From assembly GCF_946220915.1 (NCBI RefSeq), contig NZ_CAMIHH010000016.1:1-43237 (forward strand): a stretch of DNA of 43,237 nt, given 5' to 3'. Positions 23,106 through 31,314 of this stretch are shown here, in pieces; the first letter of the stretch is position 1, and each line of letters begins with the position of its first letter. The notes below the pieces were generated by a model, which saw only the letters and a list, made by a program, of their open reading frames with translations, was not told the origin of the DNA and did no database searches. Origin of the DNA: an uncultured Flavobacterium sp. (lineage in GTDB: Bacteria; Bacteroidota; Bacteroidia; Flavobacteriales; Flavobacteriaceae). Position numbers and translations under genes: made by a program.

Positions 23106-23633
23106 TTATTGCTTGTCCTCTAAAATCTGCTTCAGGTTACCCAGGCTGGTAGCAAGGTCTTTGGTTAAAACGCCTTTCATTAATACAGTCAGGAGGTTGA
23201 AAGGATAGCTCATCCTTCCCCTAAATCCCCAGGTTACTTTTGTGCTGTGTTCGCTTGCTGATTCTGTGATCATGTAAGTATGGCCAACCGACCGGAACGG
23301 CCTCTCAAAACGGATTTCCGTCGTAACGCGTTCCCCTTCTGCCAGGCCTGTTAGCTCCTGCTCGCCAGCGCCGGCCTGCTTGTTGCCATCCCATGCATAG
23401 ATAAACCCCACTGAGCCGTCATTTCCGGTAAAGGTCTTTTTCATCCCGGGGTCGGTCATTACCCACTTGCTGTAATTGTCCTGGTTTTTCACTAATTTCA
23501 CGTAGTCAAACACTTCCTGTTTTGGTACATTGATGATTGCCTCATTCTTTACACTATATTCTTTGGGCACGAACAGCGCTATAAGCAAGGGCAGGATTAA
23601 CAGGGCTGCAACGATTAATATAACGATCTCCAT
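23106..23633 (-). CDS. SRPBCC-family protein, membrane-anchored (second paralogue)
   Basis: A 175-residue protein with an N-terminal membrane anchor (VILIVAALLILPLLIALFV) and an SRPBCC (START-like) ligand-binding domain. It shows the conserved block FIYAWDGN-x-x-AGAGEQE near 90-107, which recurs in the gene upstream. The two are tandem duplicates: both have the anchor, the KNQDNYS-W motif and a C-terminal helix ending in NLK. SRPBCC proteins bind hydrophobic ligands; the ligand is unknown. Spaced 2 nt from the upstream paralogue. Confidence 0.85.
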   Translation of the reverse strand: MEIVILIVAALLILPLLIALFVPKEYSVKNEAIINVPKQEVFDYVKLVKNQDNYSKWVMTDPGMKKTFTGNDGSVGFIYAWDGNKQAGAGEQELTGLAEGERVTTEIRFERPFRSVGHTYMITESASEHSTKVTWGFRGRMSYPFNLLTVLMKGVLTKDLATSLGNLKQILEDKQ

Positions 23634-23635
23634 GA

Positions 23636-24169
23636 TTACTTGCTTTCAAGGTTTTTCTTCAGGTTGGTTAGGCCCTCCTCCAGTCCGTCACCCATCATGC
23701 TTTCCATCATCAGGTTCATGAGGTTCATAGGGTAGCTGCTTTTTCCCGTCATGCCCCATTTGACTTTTGTAGCGCCGTTGCCGGCATCTTCGGTAGCCAT
23801 GTACGCAAAACCTACACCCTCCATTGGCCTTTTGAACCGTAGTTCCATTTCAATGCGGCTGCCTTCTTCAATCTTTGTGATTTCCTGTTCACCGGCGCCT
23901 ACATCACTATTCCCGTCCCAGGCATATATAAAGCCTACCGTACCATCGGTCCCTGTAAAAGTTTGCTTTTTGTTTGGGTCCATCATGTTCCATATACTGT
24001 AATTGTCCTGGTTTTTGATGTGCTTGATATATTCAAATACTTCTGCCTCCGGCTTATTGATAACTATTTCGCGTTCGATAGCGTAGTCCCTGGCAACAAA
24101 TAGCGCTATAACAAGCAGCAACACAATGATGCCGAGCACAGTAAATAATATTCCCTTTAAAATTTTCAT
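23636..24169 (-). CDS. SRPBCC-family protein, membrane-anchored (first paralogue)
   Basis: A 177-residue paralogue of the next gene, with the same plan: an N-terminal membrane anchor (about 5-25) and an SRPBCC domain with KNQDNYSIWNMMDP, TFTGTDGTVGFIYAWDGN and GAGEQEI. The paralogues have diverged in the C-terminal helix, here Met-rich (MNLMNLMMESMMGDG). It is the first gene of a likely four-gene transcript SRPBCC-SRPBCC-VOC-DinB. No strong -7 box was found upstream. Confidence 0.85.
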   Translation of the reverse strand: MKILKGILFTVLGIIVLLLVIALFVARDYAIEREIVINKPEAEVFEYIKHIKNQDNYSIWNMMDPNKKQTFTGTDGTVGFIYAWDGNSDVGAGEQEITKIEEGSRIEMELRFKRPMEGVGFAYMATEDAGNGATKVKWGMTGKSSYPMNLMNLMMESMMGDGLEEGLTNLKKNLESK

Positions 24170-24259
24170 TGGTGGTAGTTTTAAATATTTGGTTTATTTT
24201 AAAGCATGGCAAAGCGCCCCAGGTAATTTGGGAACTTAAAGGCTGCTACAAAGGTTTTG

Positions 24260-24673
24260 TTATTCTAAAGCTTTTTTCCTGAACAATACTGCATCTGCAG
24301 AATATTTTCCGCTTCCCAGGAAAAACACTACCAGCGCTAAGCCCATATACACAAATGAAAGTTCCTTAACCTGGAATTCATCTGCTCCATGCACTACAAA
24401 AAAAGCCACGATCATGGTTATAAGTACAGGTATTGCAGCTAAACGCGTCATGAAGCCAAGCAAGATGAAGATACCGCATATAAATTCGCCGAATATGGCA
24501 AGGGAAAGCGACAGGTCATTGCCCAGGCCGATTGGGTTAAATTCGGTTACATACTGGTCATAATTGGCCAGTTTCGGCCATCCGTGTATGATCATCAGTC
24601 CGCCAACGAGGATTCGTAATAACAATGCTGCAAAGTTTTTGTCTAATGGCTCAGGCCCTAAAAATCGTTTCAT
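24260..24673 (-). CDS. DoxX-family membrane protein
   Basis: A 137-residue DoxX protein with four helices. The N-terminal RILVGGLMIIHGWPKLANYD (about 21-40) and GEFICGIFILLGFMTRLAAIPVLI (about 62-85) are family signatures. DoxX proteins are linked to redox and thiol stress in some bacteria, but the activity here is unknown. TACATTTA near 24701-24708 on the minus strand is a one-mismatch -7 box. It stands between the SRPBCC operon and a second DinB gene, all on the minus strand. Confidence 0.88.
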   Translation of the reverse strand: MKRFLGPEPLDKNFAALLLRILVGGLMIIHGWPKLANYDQYVTEFNPIGLGNDLSLSLAIFGEFICGIFILLGFMTRLAAIPVLITMIVAFFVVHGADEFQVKELSFVYMGLALVVFFLGSGKYSADAVLFRKKALE

Positions 24674-24721
24674 GGTTTTTGGTTTAAGGTTCGTACAGTA
24701 AATGTATCAATTTTTTTACAA

Positions 24722-25219
24722 TTACATGTACTTCATGGCCTCATGGCCCAGCAGCCTCCGCCATAGCGCGATCTGCCCTATGCAGTTGGCCTCGCGGTAA
24801 ATGGTAAACAGCACATATTCATACAATGGCATTTCCATGCCCGGCATTTTCAGGATGCTGTCCAGCTTTTCGGTTGTGGCATTCAATAGTGCATCCCCTC
24901 CAATGGGAGATATGATGTCCCAGTCGGCTTTAAATTGGGCTAATGCAGGATAAGTGATGCCATCTTTAATACCCTGGTTGTCTTTAAAAAGCTCGTTAGC
25001 CTGCTGCTTATGGCTGCTGTCTGTCAGCTCATTCGCAAGTTCAAAACGCTGCTCTACGAGGCTTCCCGCGAGCCATGCAATATGGTTGGCTTTAGTGCCC
25101 ATTCTGTCGTGTGCATCGGTATCAGGCACGCCGTCCAGTACGCTCTTAAAAAAATCGGTCTGCCAGTTGTACAGGTCTGCCAATGCATTCATCCTGCTAT
25201 CTTTTGCTGCTGCTTTCAT
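24722..25219 (-). CDS. DinB-family protein (second)
   Basis: A 165-residue DinB-like helical protein. It shows the pattern LYNWQTDFFKSVLDGVPD and HIAWLAGSLVEQRFELAN (about 47-64), with candidate metal His at HIAW, but the C-terminal metal His pair of typical DinB members is not obvious (the sequence reads YREANCIGQIALWRRLLGHEAM). Metal binding may therefore differ. It is divergent from the GlxA-type regulator with a 127-nt shared promoter region, so that regulator may control it. Confidence 0.75.
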   Translation of the reverse strand: MKAAAKDSRMNALADLYNWQTDFFKSVLDGVPDTDAHDRMGTKANHIAWLAGSLVEQRFELANELTDSSHKQQANELFKDNQGIKDGITYPALAQFKADWDIISPIGGDALLNATTEKLDSILKMPGMEMPLYEYVLFTIYREANCIGQIALWRRLLGHEAMKYM

Positions 25220-25239
25220 AATCTTTGTTGTTTGTGTTA

Positions 25240-25247
25240 CAAAGTTA
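25240..25247 (-). promoter_or_regulatory. -7 box of the second DinB gene
   Basis: On the minus strand TAACTTTG is an exact TAnnTTTG box. Transcription would begin near 25234, about 15 nt before the start codon at 25219. Confidence 0.6.
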
Positions 25248-25315
25248 ATATACAGGGCATTGGTAAACAGTGTGCTAAAAAGTCAACCACAGGGGGTGTT
25301 TAAGACAAAAACCGC

Positions 25316-25323
25316 TATATTTG
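25316..25323 (+). promoter_or_regulatory. -7 box of the GlxA-type regulator gene
   Basis: TATATTTG matches TAnnTTTG exactly, 23 nt before the ATG at 25347. With the opposing box at 25240-25247 it defines a compact divergent promoter region. Confidence 0.65.
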
Positions 25324-25346
25324 TTTTTCTGTAAGATTTTTAAGCT

Positions 25347-26312
25347 ATGAGAATAGGGATTTTATTGACCGATGGCCACCGCCTGCTTAGTGTGGCAGCG
25401 CTGCTGGATGTGTTTGAAACTGCCAACCGCTTTTATGCTGAAGAAGGCCTGCCTGCCCCATTTGCCATCGATATGCTGCATTTGCCGGAACATAAGGATA
25501 TTGCCTTTCCCGGAAAAAATGTTGTTGAGGCCCATCCAGGAAGCTATTATGACCTGTTGCTGATACCTTCATTTAACCATGATGGGATAGGCAGGTCGAT
25601 GCAGGCTAACAACGGGTGGGTCCCGTGGCTCCGGGATCAGTACCGCGAAGGCGCTGCACTGGCAAGCTTTTGCACGGGGGCTTTTGTGCTGGCGGCAACA
25701 GGGCTTTTGGATGGAAAGCCTGCAACGACACATATCAATGCCGAAAGCGAATTCGCGAAATTATTCCCCAATGTGCTCCTGCAGGCCGAAGCGGTAGTAA
25801 CCGAAAAAGACCGCATTTATACCAGTGGCGGGGCCACCAATACCTTTCATTTGTTGATGTTGCTGCTCGAAGTATATTGCAGCCGCAAAGTGGCGGTAAA
25901 AGCCGCAAAAGTTTTTTCAATCGACCTGGACAGGAACAGGCAGACGTATTTCGGGACATTCACGCCCTCCCAGGATCATGGCGATAACCTGGTAAAACAG
26001 GCGCAGGAAGAAATAAAGAAGAAATTCAGCACCGCCAATACCATAGAAGAACTCATTACCGATGTACCTGCCAGCCGCCGCAACCTCGTGCGCCGCTTTA
26101 AGCAGGTAACGGGCATCACACCAATTGAATATCTACAAAAAACACGCATTGAGGCCGCCAAGCAAATGCTGGAGCAATCGCGACACAGCATACTGGAGGT
26201 AATGCTTGAATCGGGGTATAATGACCTGAAAACTTTCCGTACGCTATTCAAAAAAACGGTAGGCATGACACCCAAAATGTACAGGGAGAAGTTTAGCGGG
26301 CAGATGGTTTAG
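25347..26312 (+). CDS. GlxA-type transcriptional regulator (DJ-1/PfpI plus AraC HTH)
   Basis: A 321-residue regulator with two domains. Residues 1-190 form a DJ-1/PfpI-like domain with ASFCTGAFVLAATGLLDGKPATTH (about 106-129, Cys in the nucleophile position); residues about 215-318 form an AraC/XylS HTH with SRRNLVRRFKQVTGITPIEYLQKTRIEAAKQML and FRTLFKKTVGMTPKMYREKF. Members usually regulate nearby genes in answer to a small molecule or oxidative signal. It is divergent from DinB and beside the DoxX/SRPBCC/VOC genes, its most likely targets. Confidence 0.9.
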   Translation: MRIGILLTDGHRLLSVAALLDVFETANRFYAEEGLPAPFAIDMLHLPEHKDIAFPGKNVVEAHPGSYYDLLLIPSFNHDGIGRSMQANNGWVPWLRDQYREGAALASFCTGAFVLAATGLLDGKPATTHINAESEFAKLFPNVLLQAEAVVTEKDRIYTSGGATNTFHLLMLLLEVYCSRKVAVKAAKVFSIDLDRNRQTYFGTFTPSQDHGDNLVKQAQEEIKKKFSTANTIEELITDVPASRRNLVRRFKQVTGITPIEYLQKTRIEAAKQMLEQSRHSILEVMLESGYNDLKTFRTLFKKTVGMTPKMYREKFSGQMV

Positions 26313-26391
26313 CGGGGATTGTTAGATTGTTGGATTATTAGACTGTTAGATTTTTGTAGACACCTTATAATTCAGCGTGAGCGACACTGCT

Positions 26392-26426
26392 CCACCTCTC
26401 CTTTGGAGAGGGGCCGGGCGGTGAGG
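26392..26426. repeat. Dispersed palindromic repeat, CTCTCC/GGAGAG family (copy 3)
   Basis: CCTCTCCTTTGGAGAGGGG is identical in its core to 4790-4809, then CCGGGCGGTGAGG parallels the tail of that copy. It lies between the convergent GlxA regulator and response regulator genes. A short AT-rich repeated stretch (TTAGATTGTT, TTAGACTGTT) precedes it at about 26325-26355. Confidence 0.7.
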
Positions 26427-26461
26427 TTTTAAGGGCCGGAGTAAAATCAACGTCCAGCAAT

Positions 26462-27163
26462 CTAAAAATCCTTCACAATAAACTCCAATCCTAATCCCCG
26501 GTAGCCTGTAATCGAGATCGAATTGTCTTCGGCAAAATACTTTCTTAACCGGCTGATGAATACATCCATGCTGCGGCCGGAAAAGAAATCATCACTGCCC
26601 CATACTTCTACCAGTATGTCCTCGCGCTTCAGCATCCGGTTGCGGTTCGCGTAAAGGTAGCCGGTAAGGTGTGCCTCGCGTTCGGTAAGGCGGTGGGTAA
26701 TGTGGGGATGGGCAAGTGTATAATTGGAACTGTCGAAAATATAAGTTCCTATGGCAATTTTGGCAAGGTTGTTCCCTGTTAGGGCCAATGGTGTAGAACG
26801 CTGGCTCCGTTTAAGTATGTTGGTGATACGCAGTACAAGTTCATCCGCTTCAAAGGGTTTAACCACATAATCATCGGCACCGAGCCTCAGTCCTTTTATC
26901 TTATCTTCCTTCATACCCCTGGCAGTCAGGAAAACCACAGGTGTTTCGGGATATGCAGCAATGATCTCCTCCGCCAGGGTAAAGCCATCCATTTTGGGCA
27001 TCATAACGTCAAATACGCAAATATCGGGCTTAACTTCAGGGTAAAGGTTTAGCGCTTCGGCACCGTCTATTGCCCAGGTAACCTTAAACCCCGATACTTC
27101 AAGGTATTGTTTCAGGATGCTGGCGTAATCAATATCGTCTTCTGCTAAAAGTATATGCTTCAT
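26462..27163 (-). CDS. Response regulator, OmpR/PhoB family
   Basis: A 233-residue response regulator. The receiver domain (1-120) has acidic residues LAEDD (8-10), phospho-acceptor D52 in FDVMMPKMDG, T80 in LTARG and K102 in VVKPF. The winged-helix effector domain (about 135-233) has HRLTEREAHLTGYLYANRN and the recognition region GRSMDVFISRLRKYFAEDNSISITGYRGLGLEF. The start overlaps the kinase stop by 4 nt (ATGA). Regulators of this type bind direct repeats one helical turn apart, which matches TTAACC repeats at 11-bp spacing upstream of both this operon and the neighbouring receptor. Confidence 0.95.
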   Translation of the reverse strand: MKHILLAEDDIDYASILKQYLEVSGFKVTWAIDGAEALNLYPEVKPDICVFDVMMPKMDGFTLAEEIIAAYPETPVVFLTARGMKEDKIKGLRLGADDYVVKPFEADELVLRITNILKRSQRSTPLALTGNNLAKIAIGTYIFDSSNYTLAHPHITHRLTEREAHLTGYLYANRNRMLKREDILVEVWGSDDFFSGRSMDVFISRLRKYFAEDNSISITGYRGLGLEFIVKDF

Positions 27164-28500
27164 GCCCTTGGTAGTGTTATGGTAAATGCCGATCCACTGC
27201 CTTTTTCGCTGGCAACGGCTATGCTTCCCTTATAGGCATTGATGATCTCCTTTACATAAAAGAGTCCCAACCCGAGCCCTTTTGCAGTGTGGATATTGCC
27301 TTTTTCCACGCGGTAAAATTTATCAAAAATAAGTTTTTGCTCCTTTATGGGAATACCCATGCCATTGTCTGCTACGACAAGGACCGTATTTTTTTCATTT
27401 CCTGATACCGTTACCAATACTGCATTCGCACCATATTTAACTGCATTATCCAGCAGGTTGCCCAATAATGTTGCCAAATGGAACTTATCCATATGCAATA
27501 CAACGTCATTTTCAGGGCACTCTATTTTCGTTTCCGGATGCGAAAGTGCAAAATCATTGACCATTTCGTGTATTTCGGGGCAGGTTACCGGTTGTGCATA
27601 AGCCGTATCGATGCCATTTGTGAGCGATGCTTCCTTTACCTGCCCAAACAGCTTTTGCATCCGCTTGTTCTGCCGGTCAATGATGGAAATGGAATGCCCG
27701 AATTGCTCTTTCGTCAGCTCACCGTCTTTCCTGCCCAGCATTTTTACGGCAATGTCCATTGCCCCAAGGGGTGTCTGGAACTCGTGTGTGATGTTATTGA
27801 TGAAATCGGTTTTAATGTCGGCAATCTTTTTCTGCGCGATGAGGTTCTTTATCGAAAGATAGAACAGTACTACCACGAAAACCAGCAGCAATACCGAGAA
27901 GATGAGCAGCCCCGACATTCGTGCGAAAACCTGCTTCTCCCAGTCGGCAATGCTGTAATAGCGTGTGGTAACAACTTCAAAACTGCCTGACAGGCTGTCG
28001 TTGTGCGTTGTGTTGTCCCGCCAGGTAGACTGCGATGCCTTTTCCTCGGGAATGTTTTCAACATTGGTGCCATACAGCAGCATTTTTCCTTTGAATATAG
28101 TGTCGGCAGGCTGCGTGGTATCTTTGCAAACCCGTGCCGATGTTACGTAATTGGTATAGGTAACGTCATAATCGGCCAGCATGGAATCGCTTGCAATGCA
28201 CTGCTGCACCTCGCCGGAAAGCGAGTCGGAAAGCCCGCGCATCGCCCTCTCATATTCTGTACTTTTTACTTTTCCTTCCGCATAATCCTTCATGAACTGC
28301 TGGGTACGGGCCATCCATACCGAGTTAATGGTATCAAGCTTGCCATCCGTTTCCAGCCGCAGCAGTTCCTGTGTAATTTTGGCATTGGCCTCCTTCGCAT
28401 ACAGCCGGTAGGTATTATAGATGAAATACCCCTGTATGGGGGCGAGCGCCCCAACGGTAATGATGCATCCGGCAATGAGGAAGTATATCTTGCGCTTCAT
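27160..28500 (-). CDS. Sensor histidine kinase
   Basis: A 446-residue kinase partner of the response regulator. Two helices (about 7-29 and 196-217) enclose a periplasmic sensor domain of some 165 residues with no recognised fold and two Cys (C101, C125). There is no clear HAMP domain. The dimerisation helix carries the phospho-acceptor H239 in NNITHEFQTPLG, and the ATPase domain has LLGNLLDNAVKYG (N box, near 355), DNGMGIP (near 380) and GLGLGLFYVKEI. Its ATG lies 4 nt from an exact -7 box, so the mRNA may be leaderless. It is divergent from a large outer-membrane receptor that it probably controls. Confidence 0.95.
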   Translation of the reverse strand: MKRKIYFLIAGCIITVGALAPIQGYFIYNTYRLYAKEANAKITQELLRLETDGKLDTINSVWMARTQQFMKDYAEGKVKSTEYERAMRGLSDSLSGEVQQCIASDSMLADYDVTYTNYVTSARVCKDTTQPADTIFKGKMLLYGTNVENIPEEKASQSTWRDNTTHNDSLSGSFEVVTTRYYSIADWEKQVFARMSGLLIFSVLLLVFVVVLFYLSIKNLIAQKKIADIKTDFINNITHEFQTPLGAMDIAVKMLGRKDGELTKEQFGHSISIIDRQNKRMQKLFGQVKEASLTNGIDTAYAQPVTCPEIHEMVNDFALSHPETKIECPENDVVLHMDKFHLATLLGNLLDNAVKYGANAVLVTVSGNEKNTVLVVADNGMGIPIKEQKLIFDKFYRVEKGNIHTAKGLGLGLFYVKEIINAYKGSIAVASEKGSGSAFTITLPRA

Positions 28501-28504
28501 CCTG

Positions 28505-28512
28505 CAAAGCTA
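28505..28512 (-). promoter_or_regulatory. -7 box of the kinase/regulator operon, leaderless arrangement
   Basis: On the minus strand TAGCTTTG is an exact TAnnTTTG box, separated by 4 nt from the ATG at 28500, as at ruvB. Two TTAACC boxes lie about 40-55 bp further upstream. Confidence 0.65.
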
Positions 28513-28549
28513 CTTTTTTAGTCCATTCAGCATTAAAAAATTATGGCTG

Positions 28550-28566
28550 TTAACCGAGCATTAACC
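28550..28566. promoter_or_regulatory. Candidate response-regulator site, two TTAACC boxes at 11 bp
   Basis: TTAACC at 28550-28555 and 28561-28566, both followed by GAG, at exact 11-bp spacing. The site lies about 50-67 bp upstream of the predicted kinase start. Confidence 0.6.
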
Positions 28567-28678
28567 GAGTATGGCGCTCAATGCCAGACAAAAGATAACA
28601 GATGAGAGATCACAGATTCTGAAATTGCTGATATCAACACAATGATTGGCAAACACGGAACTCCAAACCCGAAATCCA

Positions 28679-28706
28679 TTAACCCATCATTAACCGTGCA
28701 TTAACC
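28679..28706. promoter_or_regulatory. Candidate response-regulator site, three TTAACC boxes at 11 bp
   Basis: TTAACC at 28679, 28690 and 28701, each 11 bp apart, in the same orientation as the boxes at 28550. It ends about 21 nt before a near-match -7 box (GAGATTTG, 28728-28735) of the receptor gene, an activator-like position. Confidence 0.65.
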
Positions 28707-28755
28707 CACGCATCAATCCCGTTTTCAGAGATTTGCACCAACCAATCAGTCAATC

Positions 28756-31149
28756 ATGAGTTCATCATCAATCATCAGGTTAGTATTTGCGTTAGTTTTC
28801 CCGATTTTATGCTCCGCCCAATCGGCGGGGCTTTCGGGTAAAGTAACCAACAAAGCCGGCCAGCCCATAGGATTTGCCAATGCAGCGCTTTGGCTGGGCG
28901 ATTCTGCAAAAACCTCATATACCGACGAGGCAGGGCGTTTTGAATTTAAGGATATGCCACACCGCAGCTATACCCTTAAAATAAACACCTTGGGCTATGC
29001 GCCCTACAGTGCCGATATTTCCCTTTCTGAAAATACTGTGCTTCCCGACATCGTGCTGGATGAAAGTGCAGAACAGCTTGCCAATGTGGAGATCAATTAC
29101 CGCCGCCCTGTGGTAAACCGCAAGATAGACCGGCTGGAATTCGATGTAGAGAATTCAATACTCTCATCAGACAATGCCTGGGAGATATTGCGCAAAACGC
29201 CTGGGGTAAGCCTTGCGGGAGGGGGCATTTCCATTCGCGGGAGCAACAGCATCCTCGTAACCATCAACGATAAGAAAGTTTACCTTACGGGTGAGGAGCT
29301 CAAAAACCTGCTGGAAAATACCGATGGTGACAATATTAAATCCATCGAGGTCATTACAACACCACCATCGCGCTATGAAGCCCAGGGCAGCGCGGTGCTG
29401 AACATCAAAATGAAAAAGAGTACCAACGAAGGCTACAAAGGCTCGGTGGCAGGCGCCTATGAGCAAAGCATGTACCCCAAAGGCGTTGTGTCAAGCAATC
29501 ACTATTACAAGGGTAACCGCCTCTCGGCCTATGGCGGATATATGTTTGGTTCGGGGCATTATTATGGGAGGAATTACGCAACCGTTAAATATAAAGATGA
29601 TAATGGCGGCCTGTCATCCATCTGGAAAATCCGGGAACAGTCGCATTATAAGGCTACATCGCAAAACAGCTTTAACCTTAACCTTGAATACCAGGTAGAC
29701 AGCCTTAATATGGTAACGCTGGGGGGCAACGGGTTTTTTAGCCTGAAGAGTACCGCCAACATCAATACGCCTACAAACATTTATGATGGCAACGGGATGC
29801 TTGACTCCGTATTCAATGCTAAAAACCACCGTGACTATCCGCAAAAAAACAGCACGCTCAATGGCTCGTTCGAGCACAAATTCCGTAAAGGCAAACTCAT
29901 TATCATGTCCGATTATACCTGGCATTACTTTAACCAGTCGCAGGATGTGCACACCCTGTTCTCGCTCCCTGGCGAAGCGCCATACCGTTCTCAGCTGCTG
30001 GCCAGCGACGACAACCGCCGCATCGGCCTCTTTTCGGCGCAGGCCGATTATAACGGGCCAATGGGGAAATACAACATTGAGACCGGTTTACGGTTTGGGA
30101 ATGTAAATGCTGAAAATGACTTTGACTACGCACAGGAGTCTGATGGGGAGCCTGTGAATATTGACGGGCTGTCCAACCGCTTCCTGTACGATGAAGCCGT
30201 GTTTGCGGCTTACTTTGGGCTTGACAGGGAGTTTGGCAAGTGGGCGCTCAAGGCAGGGCTTCGGGGAGAATATACCTCACTGGAAGGTAACTCGGTAACT
30301 ACTGCCGAAGTGAATTCGCAGGAGTATTTCAAGCTGTTCCCTACACTTTATGGATTGTTTAAGGCCAACGATAATCACCACATAGGATTGTCCTATGGCA
30401 AGCGCATCAGCAGGCCGCCATATTCATACCTTAACCCTTTTCGCCTGTACAGCACACCGTATGCCTACGTTACGGGCGATCCCCGGCTGCAGCCATCAAT
30501 TACGCATAACTTTAGTTTGCTTTATACGCTGAAGAACAAATATAATTTTGACCTGTATTACCGTTACGAAAAGGACCCTGCCATGGAGGTTATGTACCAG
30601 GATTATGAAACGAGCACCATTATCAGCCAGATGACCAACATAGACCACAATTTTTCAGCAGGGCTTGATTTTAATACCAACCTGGATATAAAAGAGTGGT
30701 GGCAGGCGGGCCTACAGGCAAGCACGATGTATAAGGAAGATACCTTCCAGGGGGCAGACGGCAGCCTGCAGACCAACAATATTGTGAGCTTCTTCGTGTA
30801 CATGAACCACCGATTTACCCTCGACAAGAAAAAAACCTGGACAGCAGAAACAGGCTATTATTACTCCTCACCGGGTGTATCTGGCGCATTTAGGTTTGGC
30901 GATATGTCCAGCCTCTCGGCCAGTTTCAGGAAAAGCTTTTCAAAAGGCAGGGCAGAGCTGTCGTTCATCTTCTCCGACATTTTCAGGGGAGAGCAGCAAA
31001 CTACCACAGTGCGCTATGCCAACCAGGACAGGGTGGCGCACTCGTATCACGACTCGCAGAGCTTTCGCATACAGTTCCGCTACCGTTTTGGTAACCAAAA
31101 ACTGGGCGATAAGCAAAGGCTGGATGCCGATGAGAAGGGGAGGCTCTAG
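28756..31149 (+). CDS. TonB-dependent-receptor-like outer-membrane beta-barrel protein (OMP family 3)
   Basis: A 797-residue outer-membrane protein. A signal peptide ending about CSAQS precedes a CarboxypepD-regulatory-like domain (about 24-105; GLSGKVTNKAGQPIGFANAALW), then a plug-like region with NAWEILRKTPGVSL and ISIRGSNSILVTINDKKVYLTGEEL, and a long beta-barrel of the OMP_b-brl_3 type (about 220-797). Such proteins resemble TonB receptors but have a short plug, and their ligands are mostly unknown. It is divergent from a two-component system, with TTAACC boxes in the shared region, so it is likely a target of that system. Confidence 0.88.
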   Translation: MSSSSIIRLVFALVFPILCSAQSAGLSGKVTNKAGQPIGFANAALWLGDSAKTSYTDEAGRFEFKDMPHRSYTLKINTLGYAPYSADISLSENTVLPDIVLDESAEQLANVEINYRRPVVNRKIDRLEFDVENSILSSDNAWEILRKTPGVSLAGGGISIRGSNSILVTINDKKVYLTGEELKNLLENTDGDNIKSIEVITTPPSRYEAQGSAVLNIKMKKSTNEGYKGSVAGAYEQSMYPKGVVSSNHYYKGNRLSAYGGYMFGSGHYYGRNYATVKYKDDNGGLSSIWKIREQSHYKATSQNSFNLNLEYQVDSLNMVTLGGNGFFSLKSTANINTPTNIYDGNGMLDSVFNAKNHRDYPQKNSTLNGSFEHKFRKGKLIIMSDYTWHYFNQSQDVHTLFSLPGEAPYRSQLLASDDNRRIGLFSAQADYNGPMGKYNIETGLRFGNVNAENDFDYAQESDGEPVNIDGLSNRFLYDEAVFAAYFGLDREFGKWALKAGLRGEYTSLEGNSVTTAEVNSQEYFKLFPTLYGLFKANDNHHIGLSYGKRISRPPYSYLNPFRLYSTPYAYVTGDPRLQPSITHNFSLLYTLKNKYNFDLYYRYEKDPAMEVMYQDYETSTIISQMTNIDHNFSAGLDFNTNLDIKEWWQAGLQASTMYKEDTFQGADGSLQTNNIVSFFVYMNHRFTLDKKKTWTAETGYYYSSPGVSGAFRFGDMSSLSASFRKSFSKGRAELSFIFSDIFRGEQQTTTVRYANQDRVAHSYHDSQSFRIQFRYRFGNQKLGDKQRLDADEKGRL

Positions 31150-31314
31150 ATAGCGGTAAGTTTATCTTAATCATAGAGGTACATAGGTTTGGTTATTTAA
31201 AAGCCGATAGAGTCTGCGGAGATTGAAGCGCAGCTTCATCAATGCGAACTTAGGCCCGCTTATATAGGCTCATGAATCCTATGCATCTGTTGGTGCAGGA
31301 TAAAAGTGGTGAAG

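Noticed and set aside
28501..28755. Small ORF in the divergent promoter region
   Set aside because: No frame longer than a few dozen codons with a plausible start; the region is explained by two promoters and TTAACC boxes.
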